This document shows positions 59,984 to 64,000 of a DNA stretch of 64,000 nt, in pieces; position 1 is the stretch's first letter, and every line of letters starts with the position of its first letter. The notes beneath the pieces are model-generated. The model saw only the letters and a program-made list of their open reading frames with translations. It did not search any database and was not told the origin of the DNA. Location: contig NC_016133.3 of assembly GCF_000005505.3 (NCBI RefSeq), positions 36,976,737 to 37,040,736 on the forward strand, in the 5' to 3' direction. Both the position numbers and the translations under genes were made by a program. This DNA comes from Brachypodium distachyon (Eukaryota; Streptophyta; Magnoliopsida; Poales; Poaceae).

Positions 59984-62150
59984 TGCTACCACGCCACTCT
60001 TACTTGTCAAATTTAAGTTGATTAGAGCATCCATTTAATGCCAGCTACTGCTGGTCCAGAATCAAACAACTCCTAACATACTAGTTACCAAACTCTGTAC
60101 AAAAAAATACACACAACAACTTCTAAGAGCAAAAGTAATTAATTGCTTGAATAGAATTGGTAAATGAATGCAACAAGCTCTGCTTGCCTTGTTCAGTAAA
60201 CTCCTGCTCCTGTTGAAGATCAAAAGAAGCGGTCCCTTCCTCTCCAAATCTACCAAAATCATCGAATAACACCGGAAAAGAAAGGAATAAGGAGAAAATA
60301 AATACCAGCAAATGTGCATGATGAAAGATGTATGAAATGCAACATAGATGATGATAAGATGGAATGTAATATTACTGCAGTTTGTTTCACCAAGTTTTGA
60401 TTTGTAGAACAAAAGATATACTGCCTGGAATAGAACATTAAATCAAATAGGGGTTGATCTGGTACCCTTTGTTAAAACTAACTTTCTGGTAATAATGTAG
60501 TGCATGAAAATGCTAATAACAGGTTCTGCACTAACTCTGAACATTTGCATATTGATTTTATATTACTTGGTGCCAGGATACAAACAGGTTGTGCACTAAC
60601 TCAGAAAATTCACAAGTTTAAGCAAGTTAACTTGAGTTTCTTTCAAAATTCCTGATTTATTTCGAAAATAGCAACAAACATATATATATTTTTGTAAAGA
60701 GAGAGAGATAGAGAACCTGAGTACAACATGTGTGCCGAAAATGTAGGGATCTTTACATGTTAACCATTTTTCTAAAGACCAATTAGATAGTTGCATGCAC
60801 ACACATTAATTTAAAATCAGTTTTACTGTCAAGCATTGATAGACCTGGGCATGATTTTTAGTTTAACAGCAAACAAAACTATTATACAAGGGTACAATCA
60901 GATTTTTCCATAGAAGAAACATTCAAAAGGATAAAGAAAAGAGAGCAGGAAAAGAAATACACACTGAAACATGCACACACACTACAGATCTAAGCTAGAA
61001 AGGAGCAGCACTACACATGCATGTGTGTGTACATGCATGCAGCAATGTTGGCAACTTTCCCCATCATCAGCTCGATGCATGCATACATGCTTACTAACAG
61101 CTTGCAGAGAGAAAATGGTGGGGGCTGGAGATGAACATTCAGAGGTACTGGACAGAACCAAAGCAGGAAGAGATTTGATTGTTTCAGTGTCTCACCTAGC
61201 TTATAAGGAGAAAGCCAGCAGAGCTGCAAGTAAGGAAACAGGTTGGGAGAGAAATTGCATCTTGTGGTTCCTGAACTTGGAGAAATGGAGCTCGATCTAC
61301 TCAGTTACTGTTCAGAACTCTGCTGCCGATCCGTACGGCAAGCGACGATGCAGCCGCCGCGTTGTCCGAAAGCTTCGTCTCCCGGAGGACCTAGTCGACG
61401 GCCAGCAGGGAAAAACATCCATGGGAACAGGTTCAAGGAGAGAGATCGAAAGAAAACTTGAAATCAATCCCTTACCAAGGGGAAGAAGCTAGGCTTTCTC
61501 TGCCCCTTTGCTTCCAGGACGAGGAGGGCACAGAGGTGGCTCTTCTGCTGCCTTGGTTGTGAAGGGGACTAGCGGCCAGACTGAGAGAGCTATTGGGGGA
61601 AGATGCAGGTGTGAAGGTTCTTGTATTGGCCAGCTTGGGTGGTGGGGAGAAGAGAAGAAAAGAATATAGACACAGTGCTGGTCGTGCTATACCAACAGGT
61701 AGGTGTTAAAGGTTTGATGGTCTGCTAAATTTCTTTCTTCTCTTGCTTCAATTAAATTTTTTAAAATCATATAATCCTTAATGATACAATATATGTTATT
61801 TCCTAGAGCCCATAAATAATACCCCACATATAATATATATAATTGCAAGGTATTCTTATAGATAAAACAAAATATACTTTAGTGTCAAATACCAAAACTG
61901 TATATTTTTATTTGAACATATTCAGAGTACTTTATTAGCATAAGATACAATCGAGCAAAATAAAGGTACTCAAGAATCTTTTTTTTAGAGCTATGTTGTC
62001 ACAAGACAAGTTATTGAATAAATACACTATTGACTTAAGCTAACAGGATAAATCTTGCATGATGCATATAATGCACAAATCATAAAAATTAAACATGGTA
62101 TGATACGCATGCATGAATGCTTACAAACTTGGTTTATTTTATTTGCAAAC
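59984..62150. other. Intergenic or remnant gene 5' region, unresolved
   Basis: Short phrases look coding on the minus strand, for example FDDFGRFGEEGTASFDL at about 60275-60215, and on the plus strand near 61110-61490, but no domain is recognised and no chain of exons could be built. The remainder, 61700-62150, is AT-rich. Confidence 0.3.
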
Positions 62151-62159
62151 TGGTTCGTT

Positions 62160-63147
62160 ACATGTAAAAACCTCTCCTAACCCTAATCCCCACCACACCT
62201 CCTCCTCTCTACCCCAGCCGCCGCATCCTCCTCCTCATCTCTTCTGTTTCTCTCCCACGAGCTCCTCTCTTCTACCCCTCCCGAACTCTCTTTGCCTCCC
62301 TCCCTCCTGACCTCCTCCATCTCCCTCTCTCCATCCCGCCGGCCACGACTCCCTCCTTCCCCGGCCTCCTCCCATCCTGAGCCGAAGAGGCCAGATCCGG
62401 TCTCCCATGGCCGCGTGCCGCCGGATCCGCGCCCCGTCGGGCCGCCGCCGCCGAGCAGGAGGGCGCGGGCGCAGCCCCCGATGCCGGCCCCCGCCGCCAC
62501 CGCGGAGGAGGGCGCGAGCGCAGCCTCCGATGCCGCCCACCCCCGCCATCTCTGCCGGATCAGGCCGACCCCGGTCAGCTCGTCGCCGGATCCGGCGACC
62601 AAGACGCCGCTGCACACCGCCGGTACGTTCTCCCCGCTCTTTGTTCTCCCTTGCCCCTCTGTTCTATCCCTCTCTCTCTCTCACACACACACACAGATGG
62701 TGGCTGCCAACTGCCAACTCGCGGGTGGAGAGGAGGAGCTTGTCGTCGGTGAACTTGCGGATTAATGTATGTCTTTCTCCCTCGCTCCCTTCTCTCGATC
62801 TCTCCCTCTCACTCTCTCTCTCCCCACTACTGCAGTCGATGAGGGCGCCGCCGCCGAGGAGACGAAGCCCGTGGGTTCCAGTTGCCGTCGTGGAGATGAG
62901 CCGCCAACGCCGCGGGTTCCAGTGAATTGATGATTTAGATTGTACTGTGATTTGTGGATTTAGATTGTACGCAGCCGGATCTTTTGCTTCATTGGATTAA
63001 TTTGTTTGATTTGTGATTATTGAATAGAAGAGAGGGCATGTGGCCTGCTTTTTTTTATTTTGGCAAAACTGATATCACTGTCGGTTCCTCACCTGCTGCC
63101 CGCCACTGATGTGGTAGACACCGTTACTGATAGCCGTTTCTGTAGTA
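62160..63147 (+). mobile_element. Probable CACTA-type element, right part
   Basis: The sequence ends at 63147 with GCCGTTTCTGTAGTA, which in reverse reads TACTACAGAAACGGC, a CACTA terminus with the first base changed. Before it, ACTGATGTGG and TTACTGATAG motifs recur like subterminal repeats. Upstream is a CT-rich leader and a GC-rich open stretch starting at the ATG at 62407 with two similar 40-base units, a (TC)n(CA)n run at about 62668-62696 and a donor-like GTACGTTC at 62622. No matching left end was found and the open stretch has no known domain. Confidence 0.35.
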
Positions 63148-63571
63148 ATTTGTGATTCCGAATTCTTGGCCAGTTAATCACATCATCGGCAAGAAGAGTC
63201 AAGCAGATTTCCATGAAATGCATCAGCTAAAAAATTACTGGCTAGTTTGTGATTCCGAATTCCTGGTCGGCTAAACAATCGAAGAAACAAACGGGTTAGT
63301 CCATGTTCCATAAAAAATTCGTGAGCAATGGAATTCAAAATGGTTTGCATGCGCAATCCATTCAGTTAGACGATAATTAGAAAAATCAGATCTCTGGAAC
63401 AGAAGGAATGAAACATGTCTCAAAAGATTTGGACATGGCGAAAGATGCACATCCTCCATGAAGAAATCTGGAGCATTGTACCCACAAAAAATAAGAAAGA
63501 ATCTGGAGCATTAGGAGCATGCGGGCATGGCGAAAGTCTGGAGCATGCGGTGCGGGCATGATGTTGTCATC

Positions 63572-64000
63572 TCAACGACGGCACAGGCGACAGCGCGCGC
63601 CTCGACGCCGCTGGCGCTCAATGGTATGCGGCCCCGACGAGTACAACACTGCCACCGAGACCAAGGCCCTGGAGGAGGGATGCTCCACATCGGGAGATCT
63701 CGTCGCTGCCTGTCCCCCGCCCGCGTCCCACGCCAAGCCGGCGAGGAGTTTCCCCATAATTTTTGGGGCGAGGAATTCCCTGGAGACAGACGAGGCGCGC
63801 TGAACAACCTGAATCTCGTCGTGAGCCTCCAAGTTGTCATCCCTGTCCTCGAGCGCTCCGTCGCATCGCCGTCGTATGATGCCGCCACCGCAGCAGCAGC
63901 AGTAGCCAGAGGAGGAGGGGGCGCTAGCCGCAGCGGATGGGGCGCGACGGAGTGGCAGACGACAGTGACAGCCATGGCTCGTCGACTTCGGCATCGGCAT
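63572..64000 (-). CDS. Open frame leaving the window, function unknown
   Basis: A minus-strand frame of at least 142 codons is open to the window edge. It is rich in Ala, Ser, Arg and Gly, with a cysteine run (CCCCGGG) and a more ordinary segment, HDEIQVVQRASSVSREF. I do not recognise a family. A second frame overlaps it on the same strand (63975-63511). High GC content alone could keep such frames open, so whether it is a gene is uncertain. Confidence 0.25.
   Translation of the reverse strand: MPMPKSTSHGCHCRLPLRRAPSAAASAPSSSGYCCCCGGGIIRRRCDGALEDRDDNLEAHDEIQVVQRASSVSREFLAPKIMGKLLAGLAWDAGGGQAATRSPDVEHPSSRALVSVAVLYSSGPHTIERQRRRGARCRLCRR

Noticed and set aside
60978..60987. CACTACAGAT as left end for the CACTA terminus at 63147
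   Set aside because: Only nine bases match and the following sequence is unrelated; chance is likely.
62183..62617. 144-codon minus-strand frame and overlapping GC-rich frames
   Set aside because: Several strands are open at once in GC-rich, repetitive sequence, with no domain; composition explains it.
1..64000. tRNA, rRNA or CRISPR structures
   Set aside because: No cloverleaf with conserved arms, no rRNA sequence and no regular repeat-spacer array was seen; the direct repeats found are tandem or transposon-derived.

Overview
This is nuclear DNA of a grass (Poaceae). The signs are intron-rich genes with GT-AG splice sites, GC-rich first exons, many Stowaway-type MITEs (CTCCCTCC ends with TA duplications), Ty1/copia, Ty3/gypsy, L1-type LINE and CACTA transposons, and an ABCG/PDR transporter with the plant full-size layout. 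The species cannot be fixed from the sequence alone; a temperate (pooid) grass would fit. All similarity statements rest on recognising motifs by eye.

Layout. 1-2.9 kb: intergenic, with a possible first exon of a gene leaving the window to the left and a perfect 33-bp hairpin. 3.0-9.56 kb: a full-length but decayed Ty1/copia element on the minus strand, with both LTRs and an intact 5-bp target duplication. 9.8-10.1 kb: a small seed-maturation (LEA, PM41-like) gene whose upstream region was hit by the copia insertion. 10.2-14.4 kb: an intact six-coding-exon RING-CH membrane E3 ligase gene on the minus strand, converging on the LEA gene. 14.4-20 kb: intergenic, with a Stowaway MITE, a short tandem array and a small non-autonomous CACTA. 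About 20.5-36.6 kb: a large decayed CACTA transposon with a TNP2 transposase pseudogene, a second Ptta/En/Spm-type gene, GTTGC/GCAAC repeat arrays at both sides, and a fragment of an MRS2-type magnesium transporter gene. 36.7-41 kb: tandem repeats, two minute tail-only retroposon insertions and a 5'-truncated L1-type LINE. 44.5-52.3 kb: an apparently intact 22-exon ABCG (PDR) transporter of 1451 residues. 54.2-60.0 kb: a Ty3/gypsy element on the minus strand with a 5' LTR and primer site but no 3' end. 60-64 kb: poorly resolved, with a probable CACTA end and an open frame leaving the window.

The three genes that look functional (LEA, RING-CH, ABCG) are unrelated in role and are separated by transposons. 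The most unusual signals are: (1) in the copia element, an open exon inside the LTR ends at a strong splice donor and joins in frame to gag across the LTR/internal junction; (2) an ABCG intron whose 3' splice site is duplicated 75 bp apart, so the upstream acceptor would add 25 mostly hydrophobic residues in frame; (3) a host MRS2 fragment inside the CACTA; (4) two independent tail-only retroposon insertions within 250 bp.
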